Source: Armatimonadota bacterium
GTDB lineage: Bacteria > Armatimonadota > Zipacnadia > JAUWAU01
Direction: 5' to 3'
Assembly (NCBI GenBank): GCA_030601885.1
Contig: JAUWAU010000010.1
Coordinates: 1 to 64,000 of the forward strand
DNA length: 64,000 bases
The position numbers and the translations under genes were made by a program. Shown here piece after piece: positions 27,446-36,641 of this stretch; position 1 is the stretch's first letter; each line of letters opens with the position of its first letter. Under the pieces are notes generated by a model that was not told where the DNA came from, made no database searches, and saw only the letters and a program-made list of their open reading frames with translations.

Positions 27446-29086
27446 CTACGCGGCTGCGGCCTTCAGCGCGCGGCTCGCGGATGCATCAGGGACGTCGGAC
27501 AGGGAGACGGCCTGCTCGTCGTCTTCGGTTGCAGAAGATGGTCCGCCAGCCGCCGTCTCCCGCTCCCGTGCCGCCTTGCCGAGCCGATTGCCGGTCATGA
27601 CGACATCCCGGTTCGAGTCGCCGACCAACTGCAGGAACGTGCCCGTTCCCTCGGCCGCGGTGCACGACTGAATCAGCGCGCCATCGACATTCTCGAACCG
27701 GATGACCGGCGCATCCGGCGTGGGACGCCGGTTCGCGAACCGGTGGATCTCAATGTCGCGGACGTTCTCGACGATGAGGGCCGGCCCTCTCTTCGGGTTG
27801 ACCACTACGTTGCTCAAGGCCACGCCCGTGGCAGTCCAGCACCGGATGCCAGTGCCGGCAGACTCGACGACGACGTTACTCAGGCTGAGGCCCTCGATTG
27901 GCATCTCCGGGAGGCCCTCGATCACGGCCGCCCTGCTACAGTCGGTCACGATCACGTCGCTGCAGTGGATGTTGCGGAACCGCGGCGTGCTCTCGTCCAC
28001 GGGGAGCACTTCGTTTCGATCGCCGCCGTAGAACATGGTGATGGAGAAGGCGGCGTCCGTGATCCCGCGCATCACGAGGTTCGAGGCGCGGATGTTCTCG
28101 ACCACCCCGCCGCGGCCACGCTGGCTCTTGATGCGAATCCCCCGCTGCGTGCCGTCGAAGACGCAGTTGCTGATGGTGACGTTGCGGACGTCGCCCGACG
28201 TCTCGCTGCCAATGACCACGCCGCCGTGTCCGTGGGCGAAGGTGCAGTTGGTGATGACGATGTTCTCGCACGGAATGCCGACGCGCCGGCCGTCCTCGTT
28301 GTAGCCGGACTTGAGGGTGATGCAGTCGTCGCCGCAGTCCAGGTAGCAGTTGGAGATCCGGACGTTCTTGCACGAGTCGGGGTTGATCCCGTCGGTGTTC
28401 GGCGACGAGTAGGGCTGGATGATAGAGACGTGCTCGATGGACACGTTCTCGCAGTACACGGGATGGATCGTCCAGGCGGGAGAATCGACGATGGTGATGC
28501 CGCTGATCAGCACGTTCCTGCAGCGGTACAGGTTGATGGTGCGCGGTCGGGGCCATTTGAGCGGCGCATCGGGCGGGTTGTCCGGCTCTCGTCCCCTGAT
28601 GCCCGCTCTCCGGCGGGCGTCCCTGGTCTCGCGATGGGCCTTCCACCACACCTCTCCCTGGCCGTCGAGCGTGCCGCGTCCCGTGATGGAGACGTTCTCC
28701 AGATCGTGGCCCGTGATGAGCGAGGCATAGACCTTCCGCTCGATGCCCTCCCACCGGCCGTCGATGGGCGGATAGTCGTCGATGTTCGTGCTGGCAAGCA
28801 GCGTGGCGCCGGCCATCACTTCGAGGTGGACATCGCTCCTGAGGAAGATGGGGGCGGTGAGATACTTCCCGGTGGGCACGATGACCTTGCCACCACCGGC
28901 CTTGGCGCACTCGTCGATGGCCTTCTGGATGGCCGTGGTGCAAAGCGTCTCTCCATCGCCCACCGCGCCGTAGTCGAGGACGTTGAAGTAGGGCGAGGCG
29001 TGGGGCTTCTGGGCAAGGCAGGGGCTCGAGATAGAGACGTACAGGATGACGAGGATGGGAAGAAGCAAGGCTCTGGCTCTCCGCAT
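27446..29086 (-). CDS. secreted polygalacturonase, glycoside hydrolase family 28
   Basis: 546 residues from ATG 29086 with GAGAG upstream. The signal peptide ends near CLA-QK. After FNVLDYGAVGDGETLCTTAI, the classic opening, all four GH28 active-site motifs are present in order: NTDG (230-233), GDD (252-254), GHG (286-288) and RIK (318-320). GH28 enzymes hydrolyse alpha-1,4-galacturonan or rhamnogalacturonan by inversion, using the Asp of NTDG and the GDD pair. A C-terminal extension of beta-helix coils (IEGLSLSNVVVESAGTGIRC) follows. It leads a block of pectate lyases on the same strand, so joint action on pectin outside the cell is likely. The gene ends in a short Ala-rich tail. Confidence 0.95.
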   Translation of the reverse strand: MRRARALLLPILVILYVSISSPCLAQKPHASPYFNVLDYGAVGDGETLCTTAIQKAIDECAKAGGGKVIVPTGKYLTAPIFLRSDVHLEVMAGATLLASTNIDDYPPIDGRWEGIERKVYASLITGHDLENVSITGRGTLDGQGEVWWKAHRETRDARRRAGIRGREPDNPPDAPLKWPRPRTINLYRCRNVLISGITIVDSPAWTIHPVYCENVSIEHVSIIQPYSSPNTDGINPDSCKNVRISNCYLDCGDDCITLKSGYNEDGRRVGIPCENIVITNCTFAHGHGGVVIGSETSGDVRNVTISNCVFDGTQRGIRIKSQRGRGGVVENIRASNLVMRGITDAAFSITMFYGGDRNEVLPVDESTPRFRNIHCSDVIVTDCSRAAVIEGLPEMPIEGLSLSNVVVESAGTGIRCWTATGVALSNVVVNPKRGPALIVENVRDIEIHRFANRRPTPDAPVIRFENVDGALIQSCTAAEGTGTFLQLVGDSNRDVVMTGNRLGKAARERETAAGGPSSATEDDEQAVSLSDVPDASASRALKAAAA

Positions 29087-29222
29087 GGTAGCTCTCTCGT
29101 TAACGCAGGATATGGGTTCTCTGTCCCGCGCCGGAACAGTTCGTATGAGTGAGGAAGTGCTCCTACTCCTCGATGACGAACCATCGAGCGCTTGGAGAAG
29201 GGTACGCCGCAATCCTTCCGCC

Positions 29223-29543
29223 TCATCTCCGCAGTGCTGCCTGCACCTTGTCCGGGTTGTGGAAGATGCGAGCGTAGTCGCCGGCCGGGTGGATTATGCC
29301 CTGCTCGTCGCGGAAGCGGATGTACCGCTCGGCGCCCTCGGAGCAGTCGTAGTAGCCCTCGGGCGTCCAGGTCACCCAGGCTTGGACCTCTCCGTCCCGG
29401 ACGAGGGCCCATATGGTCGCGAGCAGCTTTCCGGTCGCTGGGTCCCAGAGCTCGATGGTGCCGTCCTCGCTCGCGGACGCCAGAGTGCCACCGTCGGGGC
29501 TAAAGGCGACCGCCGCGCGCCTCCGGAATCCAGTTGCAGATCC
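29223..29543 (-). pseudogene. C-terminal fragment of a WD40-repeat protein
   Basis: An open frame of 107 codons bounded by an in-frame stop (29544-29546) and without any start codon. It reads [34 protein letters not shown] (one canonical WD40 blade), then [20 protein letters not shown] and [17 protein letters not shown] before TGA. The trailing W-T-P-E-G-Y-Y-D motif is typical of the C-terminal end of long bacterial WD40 proteins, such as caspase-WD40 types. The rest of the gene is absent; the upstream neighbour is a complete pectate lyase 29 bp away. The gene was truncated by a rearrangement. Confidence 0.8.
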
Positions 29544-29572
29544 TCAGACCCAGCCCCAGCAACCGACCTCCC

Positions 29573-30940
29573 CTACGTTCTGTCCGCCTGGCGCGGATCG
29601 GTGCCGTTGAGGTACTCCTCGATGTTGGTGTAGCCGTCCGAGTCGGCGTCGCTGCCGTTGTCCGAAGCGTCAGCGGGATTGAGCCCGTGCTTCTTCTCCC
29701 ACGCATCCGGCATGCCGTCCTCATCGCCATCCGCCGGGGCCGGGCCGCCTCTGTACTCCGGCCAGCCGCCCACCTCCGTCTGCGAGTCGATGATCTTGCC
29801 CCCGCCCGTCTTGATCTCCTCGACGATCCGCGCGTCCACGACATCCCGTACGGGCAGCACCGCACCGACGTTCTCGAGTACCCGCTGGTAGGCCACCGCC
29901 ACTGGATCCGTCTTCACGGCGCCCGCCGGGAAGGCCTCCGGGGCTCTGATGACCAGCGCCTCGTCCTCCGTGAAGTCACGCGGCAGTCGCATCATCAGCC
30001 AGTTGTCTCGATTGCTCTCCGGAAAGCCATGGATGTAGTTGTCGGCCAGGAACATGCGCGTGGCCGCGCCGCCCACCTTGAAGGCCGTCCCGTACTCGTC
30101 GTCCTGCGTCGAGGGACCAGACTTGAGGTAGTTGCCCACGTAGTTCATCTGCAGGTACTCACCGTGGTTGTATCCGGCCGTCTCTCCCCAGTCGTAGATG
30201 ACGTTATTGCGGAAATCCAGGATGAACCCGTACTCGTCGCTGTCGCCAGTGGGTCGCGGGTTGCGACTGTTGTGGTGCGCATACACGTTGTGATGGTAGG
30301 TGACTCCGCCATCTTCGCCACTGATCAGCGACCCGTAGCCGTGCGCACCCTTGTGATGATGGGATCTGTTGAGGCTCTCGGTGATCATGCACCATTGTAC
30401 GGTCACCTTGTCGGGATCACGGGTCACCGAAAGCGTCTCGTCGTTGCTCCAACTGGTAGAGCAGTGGTCGATGATGACGTTCTCGCAGCCGGTGACCGCG
30501 ATGGCGTCCATTTCCTCCGGCACCGCATCGCCGGGACGCACGCGGAGGTACCGCACAATGACATCGTGGGTTTCGCTGACCTGGAATGGGTGGTTCTTCA
30601 GGCAGATCCCGTCGCCCGGAGCCGTCTGGCCGGCGATCGTGATATAGGGCGTCTCGATCCTGATGCGCGACTTCAGCTCAATGATGCCGCCGACGCGGAA
30701 GACGACGATGCGCGGGCTCTCGGCCTCACAGGCCTCTCGCAGACTGCCGGGGCCGGAGTCGTTGAGGTTCGTCACCAGAAACACCTTGCCGCCGCGCCCC
30801 CCCACGGTGTAGGCACCGAAGCCCTCGGCCCCGGGAAAGGCGCGTACCTTCTCCTGCGCCCCACACCCGTTTCCGACCAGCACGGTCAATGCCACCACCA
30901 TTTGTCCGACAACCAACCAGGTGAAGCGCGTGTTCATCAT
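29573..30940 (-). CDS. secreted pectate lyase, PL1 family (copy A)
   Basis: 455 residues; ATG 30940 with AGGAGG six bases upstream. A signal or lipoprotein-type peptide (TVLVGNGCGAQ) precedes RAFPGAEGFGAY, the usual mature N-terminus. The parallel beta-helix is evident from GGKVFLVTNLNDSGPGSLR, IVVFRVGGIIELKS, VIIDHCSTSWSNDETLS, HHNVYAHHNSRNPR and FRNNVIYDWG. PL1 lyases cleave polygalacturonate by calcium-dependent beta-elimination. The C-terminus has two calcium-loop motifs, DGDEDGMPDAWE and DADSDGYTNIEEYLNGTD (TSP3/EF-hand-like), a common tail of exported enzymes in marine and soil saccharolytic bacteria. It is one of four paralogues here. Confidence 0.92.
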   Translation of the reverse strand: MMNTRFTWLVVGQMVVALTVLVGNGCGAQEKVRAFPGAEGFGAYTVGGRGGKVFLVTNLNDSGPGSLREACEAESPRIVVFRVGGIIELKSRIRIETPYITIAGQTAPGDGICLKNHPFQVSETHDVIVRYLRVRPGDAVPEEMDAIAVTGCENVIIDHCSTSWSNDETLSVTRDPDKVTVQWCMITESLNRSHHHKGAHGYGSLISGEDGGVTYHHNVYAHHNSRNPRPTGDSDEYGFILDFRNNVIYDWGETAGYNHGEYLQMNYVGNYLKSGPSTQDDEYGTAFKVGGAATRMFLADNYIHGFPESNRDNWLMMRLPRDFTEDEALVIRAPEAFPAGAVKTDPVAVAYQRVLENVGAVLPVRDVVDARIVEEIKTGGGKIIDSQTEVGGWPEYRGGPAPADGDEDGMPDAWEKKHGLNPADASDNGSDADSDGYTNIEEYLNGTDPRQADRT

Positions 30941-31014
30941 TCTCGCCTCCTGTAGTAGTCGGCCATGAGGGACGGCACCGCCGAAACAGGACGATATCCT
31001 CGATGCCCGCCGGC

Positions 31015-32358
31015 CTATGCCCTGTCCGCCGCCCGCGGATCAGTGCCGTTCAGATACTCCTCGATGTTCGTGTAGCCGTCCGAGTCGCCGTCCTTGCTGT
31101 TGTCCGATGCGTCGGTGGGGTCGAGCCCATGCTTCTTCTCCCAGGCGTGGGGCATCCCATCCATGTCCGCATCCTTCGGCGGAGATGCCGACCTCAACTC
31201 CGGCCAGTTGAGGACGACCTCCGCTGAGTCGGTACCATTGCCGGCTTCGACTTGCCTTGTGATGCGGATGTCCACAGCATCGCGCCTCGGCAGAATTGCC
31301 CCGCACGATGCCAATACCTTCCCATAGGCAGCCTTGGCACTGTGAGTGGTTACCGCTGCTACCCAGAACGGTTCCTTCGCCTTTCTCGGCTGCCCGTTTA
31401 TCATCTGCCAGTTGTCCGCGTTCTTGGCTCCGCCGTCTACCAGGTAGTTGCCTTCGACATAGATGGTGTTGCTGGGGTCCGCGTCAAACACCTTGGTTCT
31501 GCTGATGTGATTCCCGATGTAGTTCATACGCATCGGATCTTTCCTGCAATAGCCGGCCCCCCCTCGATGGATGACGTTGTTCCGAAAGTCGAGCAGCAGG
31601 CTGCCTTCCCCGTCCGTACCCGGCCGAGGCGAACGGCTTCTGTGATACGCATAGAGGTTGTGATGAAACGTCACATTTCCGTTAGTCCGAATGAGTGAGC
31701 CATAGCCATACTCGCCCTTCTCGTGCGTGCTATTGCTCAGGCTTTCGGCGATGATGCACCACTGTACCGTTACGTTGGCAATATCGGGCCCGGAGACGGA
31801 TAGCACCTCGTCGTTTGCCCAACTTGCGGAACAATGGTCGAAGATGATGTCGTGGATGGGCTCCTCGATGTTCCATCCGCTCACCGACAGCGCGTCCGTA
31901 TTCCAGTTCTCGCCCTGCTCTGCAAGCTGGCGCCCTATCTGATCGCCGGGACGGAAGCGCATATGCCGTATGATCACGTGGCTGGCCTGGACGTAGACGG
32001 CGTGGTTCTTAACACAGATGCCATCCCCCGGTGCACTCTGACCGGCGATCGTGAGGTAGGGCTCCTTGATCTTGATACTGGACTTGAGTTCTATCGTCCC
32101 CGAAACGCGGAAGACGACAATCCGGGGGCCCCGGGCCAGACATGCGGCGCGCAGACTCCCGGGAATGGGCTCGTCATTCGCCGGATCGTAGTCGTCCAGG
32201 TTCGTCACGAAAAGAACTCGACCCCCTCGTCCCCCCTTTGAATACATGCCAAAGCCTTCCGCGCCGGGGAAGGCGCGGATCTCCTGCGCCGCCGCAGCGC
32301 AATCGCAGACGGTCAGACAAGCGGCCACGCCGAGTACGAACTGGTATCTTCTTATCAC
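31015..32358 (-). CDS. secreted pectate lyase, PL1 family (copy B)
   Basis: 447 residues, start GTG 32358 (GCGAGG about eight bases upstream). It has a signal peptide to about CAAAA-QE, then RAFPGAEGFGMYSKGGRGG. It shares helix blocks with its neighbours (TIAGQSAPGDGICVKN, FDHCSASWANDEVLS, HHNLYAYHRSRSPR, FRNNVIHRGG) and the C-terminal calcium loops KDADMDGMPHAWE and DGDSDGYTNIEEY. It is the most divergent copy: an insert DYDPANDEPIPGSLR replaces the short DSGPGSLR turn, and the GGGKI segment near the end is lost. That may mean a different preferred pectin form. Confidence 0.9.
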   Translation of the reverse strand: MIRRYQFVLGVAACLTVCDCAAAAQEIRAFPGAEGFGMYSKGGRGGRVLFVTNLDDYDPANDEPIPGSLRAACLARGPRIVVFRVSGTIELKSSIKIKEPYLTIAGQSAPGDGICVKNHAVYVQASHVIIRHMRFRPGDQIGRQLAEQGENWNTDALSVSGWNIEEPIHDIIFDHCSASWANDEVLSVSGPDIANVTVQWCIIAESLSNSTHEKGEYGYGSLIRTNGNVTFHHNLYAYHRSRSPRPGTDGEGSLLLDFRNNVIHRGGAGYCRKDPMRMNYIGNHISRTKVFDADPSNTIYVEGNYLVDGGAKNADNWQMINGQPRKAKEPFWVAAVTTHSAKAAYGKVLASCGAILPRRDAVDIRITRQVEAGNGTDSAEVVLNWPELRSASPPKDADMDGMPHAWEKKHGLDPTDASDNSKDGDSDGYTNIEEYLNGTDPRAADRA

Positions 32359-32431
32359 CTTCTATGCCTCGCTTTCAGATCAATGGTGCGTTCCAAGTTG
32401 TGATCAGTATGCTTATCCCAACGCTCGTGTT

Positions 32432-33481
32432 CTACCGTATATCAACGACTCTTCGCTGCTGCGCAGAGTCATATATCGCCTTCACGACTTTCAAGTCCCA
32501 CAGGCCGACGGCCGCGGGCACTGGAGCCCCTTTGCCCTGCTTTATGGCATTCACAAATGCCAGGTGTTGCTCAAATGGATTATCCAGGCTGTGGCGAGCT
32601 TTGCGTTCAAAGGGCGGGTCAAACCGTTGCACCTCACCGGGGCTGTCGTAATTCAGCAGGTCGCTGCTATGAGTGTCAGAAAGCTGCATCTCCAATGCTG
32701 CGCTGCCGCCGATATCGAGATACCCGCCGGTGCCGTAGATGGACAGCGACCAGCCGGGTGCGCAATACGATGAAGAGACAGTTCCGAGAATGCCGTTGCT
32801 CAATTCGAACGCGGCCGTCGTCAGATCATCTCCCCCGATGTTCTCACTCATCATGTTCTTGCTATAACCCATGACCGAGATGATCGCGGAGTCCATTAAC
32901 CACTGCATTGCATTTAAGAGATGGACTCCCAGTTGGATCAAAGCGCCGCCGCCGGTCTTCGCCAGAGAACTCCGCCAGTCATCACGGGTGGCTCTCAATC
33001 CCCTCGTCGTGGCCGCACGGCAATGCACAGCGGAGACCCTTCCCAGCTTCCCGTCGTGGACTATGCTCTTCACGTCGTGTATCAGCGGGTTGTCGAGCTG
33101 TCCCATGTACATGCCCGCCTGCATCTGCGTCTCACGAGCAGCTTCGACGATTCCTTCGGCCTCCTGCACGGTCGCTGCGATTGGCTTTTGGATGATTACG
33201 TGTTTCCCATCGCGAAGAGCAGCGATGGCCTGTTCGGCGTGAAGGTGATTGGGCGTGCTGATGTCCACGATGTCGATATCAGGCGTCAAGCACTCGGTGA
33301 AGTCCGTACTCCAGCGCTCGACGTGTAGTTGAGCGGCTGCATCTCTTGCTCTCTCTTCCACGGCATCGACGACCAGGCGAAGTTGGGCGCCGGGGATCTG
33401 CGTGTATATGTGCCTGTAGTTCCTGGCCGTTCCACCGCAGCCAATGAGGGCGATATTCAGGACTCTGTTTCTCCGGGTCAC
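32432..33481 (-). CDS. Gfo/Idh/MocA-family oxidoreductase
   Basis: 349 residues. GTG 33481 is preferred, with GGAGG five bases upstream; the longer TTG start lies in that site. The N-terminal Rossmann fold shows IALIGCGGTARNYRHI (dinucleotide loop), IDIVDISTPNHLHAEQA, and KHVIIQKPIA where the catalytic Lys sits (usually E-K-P, here Q-K-P). The C-terminal domain has GGGALIQLGVHLLNAMQWL. Family members oxidise or reduce sugars, inositols and uronates with NAD(P). Its place inside the pectinase island suggests a role in uronate or sugar metabolism, but it lacks a signal peptide and would act in the cytoplasm. Confidence 0.9.
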   Translation of the reverse strand: MTRRNRVLNIALIGCGGTARNYRHIYTQIPGAQLRLVVDAVEERARDAAAQLHVERWSTDFTECLTPDIDIVDISTPNHLHAEQAIAALRDGKHVIIQKPIAATVQEAEGIVEAARETQMQAGMYMGQLDNPLIHDVKSIVHDGKLGRVSAVHCRAATTRGLRATRDDWRSSLAKTGGGALIQLGVHLLNAMQWLMDSAIISVMGYSKNMMSENIGGDDLTTAAFELSNGILGTVSSSYCAPGWSLSIYGTGGYLDIGGSAALEMQLSDTHSSDLLNYDSPGEVQRFDPPFERKARHSLDNPFEQHLAFVNAIKQGKGAPVPAAVGLWDLKVVKAIYDSAQQRRVVDIR

Positions 33482-33626
33482 ATTGGCCTCCAACGCTCAG
33501 TACGGAATCTGCCGCACTGGATGCCGTTTCGAGCGGCGTTCGGGTGTGTCGGCTCGGTGTCACTGCGGGGCGGCACTTCTGCCGATGGCAACTGGTCAGG
33601 AGCCCCTGCCCGGGCTCCGCTCACGC

Positions 33627-35216
33627 TCAATCGTACCCGAAGGTGATGCCCACGTCACGATCCCCGCTGCTGTCGTCCACATACCGCACCTCATTCTCCC
33701 CGGGCTCCAAGGCCGGCAGCGAGGCAGGCGCTACCTGGACATCGCTGGTGATCCGCAGTCGGCTCAGTTGCGCTCCGCCGGACAGACGGACGTCCAGCAG
33801 GTATGAGTAAACGGGCCGTCCATAGCCGTTGCGGAAGTAGCCTCCGATCGGAACGTTGCCTTTGACCGGCCCTGCCGAGTCGGCACTCCAGACCGCCTGC
33901 CAATTGTCCCCTGTTTCCGACAAATGGACTTCCAGGCTGCCCGTTCCCGAGATCCTCGCGTTCACGGAGACCGCGCCATCCAAGATGGGATAGGGGCTGG
34001 CAAAGCGGTAGATCAGGCTCCCTTTGCCTCGCGCCCCCGACGGGGCGAGCATCCAGCGCCCGCCAGCGTGCTTCGACCGGAGGCCGCCGACTGACTCCGC
34101 TCCCTTTCGAAACAGGTCGTCCTCGAAGATGGGCTCGAAGGTGAACCGGCCGTTTCCATAGCGCTCCGGCTCATCCAGGTAGAGGCTGCTGAAGTACAGG
34201 CCCCAGTTGTCCCAGGAGCGCATCAGCGACTCCCCGGGCCGCAGGACATACGCCATCGTATGCCGCGCCTCAGAGATCTCCTTGTACCAGGGCATGACCC
34301 GGTTGTCTTCCGTCGTCGTGTAGATCTCCACGACTCTATCGATGCTGCAGCCAAACGTCCCGCCGTACTTCCGGATGATGTCAGGGCGTTGCTCCAGCGT
34401 ACTGACGCTGGATATCGTCTCGCCATCGTCGTCCAGGTAATAGATCTCTCCGTCCGGGTCCAGCATGTGCCATGCACCGTCGAAGTGCACTTCCGGCACG
34501 ACATGACCGGACAGTCCCCACACCCGGGATGGGATGCCGACTTGCTCGGCCAGTACGGCCAGGTTGACGGCTGCATCGTTGCAGTACCCGTAGCCGTAGG
34601 CGTTAAGGAACCGCACGGGGTCGTGTAACTCAATGCCGTCGTGCGCCGGCTCGTCGTGGCATCGGTTGTCCCTCAGGAACTCCCAGATGGCAATTGCCTT
34701 CTCACGGTCTGACATCCCGGGCCGAAGTATCTCAGCCAGTATCGTCGCCGTGCTAAACCAGTCGCGGCGTCCATTCACCACGATCCTCGGATTCACGACG
34801 AGCTCACGTCCCCGATTGGTCAGCGTCACCGTGCGGTTGCGTACGGACTCCTTCATGCGGATCCGATACGTCTCCGGGGAACTCGACACCCTCCGTCTGT
34901 GACGCTTCTTCGCAGCGGGTGCAGCTCCGCGCCGACTCAGACTGTTGATCGCCAGCGCCAGGTCCACGAGAGCTTGCTTCGCCGGGTTAAGCGCACGCTC
35001 CAAGTCCGTCGCCGTAGCGCTCCCATCATCGGGAACGTCGGACAGCTCCTCAGGCCGTTCAACTCCCGCGTGTTTGGAAGCGGCCTCCACTTTCCGCCGC
35101 AGCTTCACAAGCTCCGTGTGGAGGCGCTGTGCGTCTCGTCTTAGCGCCTTTCGGCTGACCTGGTCCGGCTCTTCCGGCATTGCACTGGCTCCCGAAGCTT
35201 GCGCTGCCCCGATCAT
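33627..35216 (-). CDS. transglutaminase-like domain protein
   Basis: 529 residues, starting ATGA inside the stop of the upstream pectate lyase. No signal peptide is seen. Residues 20-95 are charged and helical (possible coiled coil). The transglutaminase-like (papain-fold) core spans about 160-260 with the triad Cys212 (GYGYCNDAAVNL), His244 (VPEVHFDG) and Asp253 (WHMLDPDGE). A C-terminal half of beta structure follows (SLIYRFASPYPILDGAVSV, SLEVHLSETGDNWQAVWS), which looks like a carbohydrate-binding jelly roll. Such proteins are usually proteases, peptide cyclases or amidases. Coupling to a pectate lyase is unusual and its role is open. Confidence 0.82.
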   Translation of the reverse strand: MIGAAQASGASAMPEEPDQVSRKALRRDAQRLHTELVKLRRKVEAASKHAGVERPEELSDVPDDGSATATDLERALNPAKQALVDLALAINSLSRRGAAPAAKKRHRRRVSSSPETYRIRMKESVRNRTVTLTNRGRELVVNPRIVVNGRRDWFSTATILAEILRPGMSDREKAIAIWEFLRDNRCHDEPAHDGIELHDPVRFLNAYGYGYCNDAAVNLAVLAEQVGIPSRVWGLSGHVVPEVHFDGAWHMLDPDGEIYYLDDDGETISSVSTLEQRPDIIRKYGGTFGCSIDRVVEIYTTTEDNRVMPWYKEISEARHTMAYVLRPGESLMRSWDNWGLYFSSLYLDEPERYGNGRFTFEPIFEDDLFRKGAESVGGLRSKHAGGRWMLAPSGARGKGSLIYRFASPYPILDGAVSVNARISGTGSLEVHLSETGDNWQAVWSADSAGPVKGNVPIGGYFRNGYGRPVYSYLLDVRLSGGAQLSRLRITSDVQVAPASLPALEPGENEVRYVDDSSGDRDVGITFGYD

Positions 35217-36613
35217 CCGCGGTCGTCCGTCTTGGGATCTGTCCCGTTGAGATACTCCTCGATGTTCGTGTAGCCGTCCGAGTCGGCGTCTTCGCCGTTG
35301 TCCGATGCGTCGGCAGGATTGAGCCCATGCTTTTTCTCCCAGGCGTCCGGCATGCCGTCCTCATCGCTGTCCGCAGGCGCCGGGGCGCTCTCATATTCCG
35401 GCCAGCCACCGACGTCGGCCTGGGAGTTGATGATCTTACCACCACCCGTTTTGATCTCTTCGATGATCCGCGCGTCCACCGCGTCCCGCACCGGCAGCGT
35501 CGCCCCGCAGTCGGCCATAACCCTCCGAAACCCCGTCTCTACATCGTCCGTCGCAACCGGCGGAGCCGAGAGGGGCTCGTCGAGCCGGGTGACTCCCCTG
35601 GCCGTGTTCACCATCAGCCAGTTGTCGTCGTCCGCCTCAGGATATCCCACGAGGCGGTTACCGGCCGCGTAGAAATGCCCGTTCTCGCTGCCGGGGGTGA
35701 GCCCGATCTTCCGTTGATCGTCTCTGGTCGAGGGCCCGGGCTTGAGGTAATTCGCAATGAAGTTGACGCTCGTGTATTGCGGCGTGGAGTTGTGGCCGGC
35801 GATCTTCCCCCAATCGTACACGACGTTGTTGCGGAAATCAGTGCGCGACCCCGGCGGGAGTCCGTCACGATCGCCGGCGAAGTGGGGATTGCGGGCAATA
35901 TGATGGGCGTACACACTGTGGTGCATAGTGATGGCCGCCTCTTTGTCGTGACCGATGTGACCGCCGACGATCGAGCCGTACCCGTGCGCGCCCTTGTAGT
36001 GGAACGAATCGTTCATGCTCTCGGTGATCATCGTCCACTGGACGGTGATGTTGTTGAGATCGACGCCGGTAAGTGACAGCGTCTCGTCATTGCCCCAGCT
36101 TGTCGAACAGTGGTCGATGATGACGTTCTGGCTCCCGTACACGGCAAGCGCGTCCGTGGACCAGTCTTTTCCCCGCTTCCTCAGCTCGCGACCGACTTCG
36201 TCGCCAGGACGGAAGCGCATGTGCCGTACGATGACGTCGTGTGTGTTGGCGATTTGGGTCCCGTAGTTCTTCAGGCAGATGCCTCCGCCAGGGGCGCTCT
36301 GGCCCGCCAGGGTGAGATATGGCTCGGTGATGCTCAGCGACGTCTTGAGCTCGATGATGCCCGATACCCGAAAGACCACGATGCGCGGGCCCTCGGCCTC
36401 ACAGGCCTCTCGGAGACTGCCAGGGCCGGAGTCGTTGAGGTTCGTCACCAGGAACACCTTGCCGCCTCGCCCGCCTTTGGCATAGGCGCCGTAGCCCTCG
36501 GCGCCGGGGAAGGCACGAACGCGCTCTGGCGCTCCGTACGTGCTCGCCACCAGAAGCGCGAGAGCCACAATGAGTTGACCTGCACACAGCCATGCGAAGA
36601 GCTTCTTCATCAC
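35213..36613 (-). CDS. secreted pectate lyase, PL1 family (copy C)
   Basis: 466 residues; GTG 36613 or the adjacent ATG 36610, with AGGAGG upstream. Signal peptide to near YGA-PE, then RAFPGAEGYGAYAKGGRGG. It shares with copies A and D the blocks VFLVTNLNDSGPGSLREA, VIIDHCSTSWGNDETLS, QWTMITESMN, HHSVYAHHIARNPHF and FRNNVVYDWG, and the tail DSDEDGMPDAWE / DADSDGYTNIEEYLNGTD. Translation is coupled to the transglutaminase-like gene through a four-base overlap, so the two are one operon. Confidence 0.92.
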   Translation of the reverse strand: MMKKLFAWLCAGQLIVALALLVASTYGAPERVRAFPGAEGYGAYAKGGRGGKVFLVTNLNDSGPGSLREACEAEGPRIVVFRVSGIIELKTSLSITEPYLTLAGQSAPGGGICLKNYGTQIANTHDVIVRHMRFRPGDEVGRELRKRGKDWSTDALAVYGSQNVIIDHCSTSWGNDETLSLTGVDLNNITVQWTMITESMNDSFHYKGAHGYGSIVGGHIGHDKEAAITMHHSVYAHHIARNPHFAGDRDGLPPGSRTDFRNNVVYDWGKIAGHNSTPQYTSVNFIANYLKPGPSTRDDQRKIGLTPGSENGHFYAAGNRLVGYPEADDDNWLMVNTARGVTRLDEPLSAPPVATDDVETGFRRVMADCGATLPVRDAVDARIIEEIKTGGGKIINSQADVGGWPEYESAPAPADSDEDGMPDAWEKKHGLNPADASDNGEDADSDGYTNIEEYLNGTDPKTDDRG

Positions 36614-36641
36614 TCACAGTCCCCTCCTGCGATCGTTCCCG

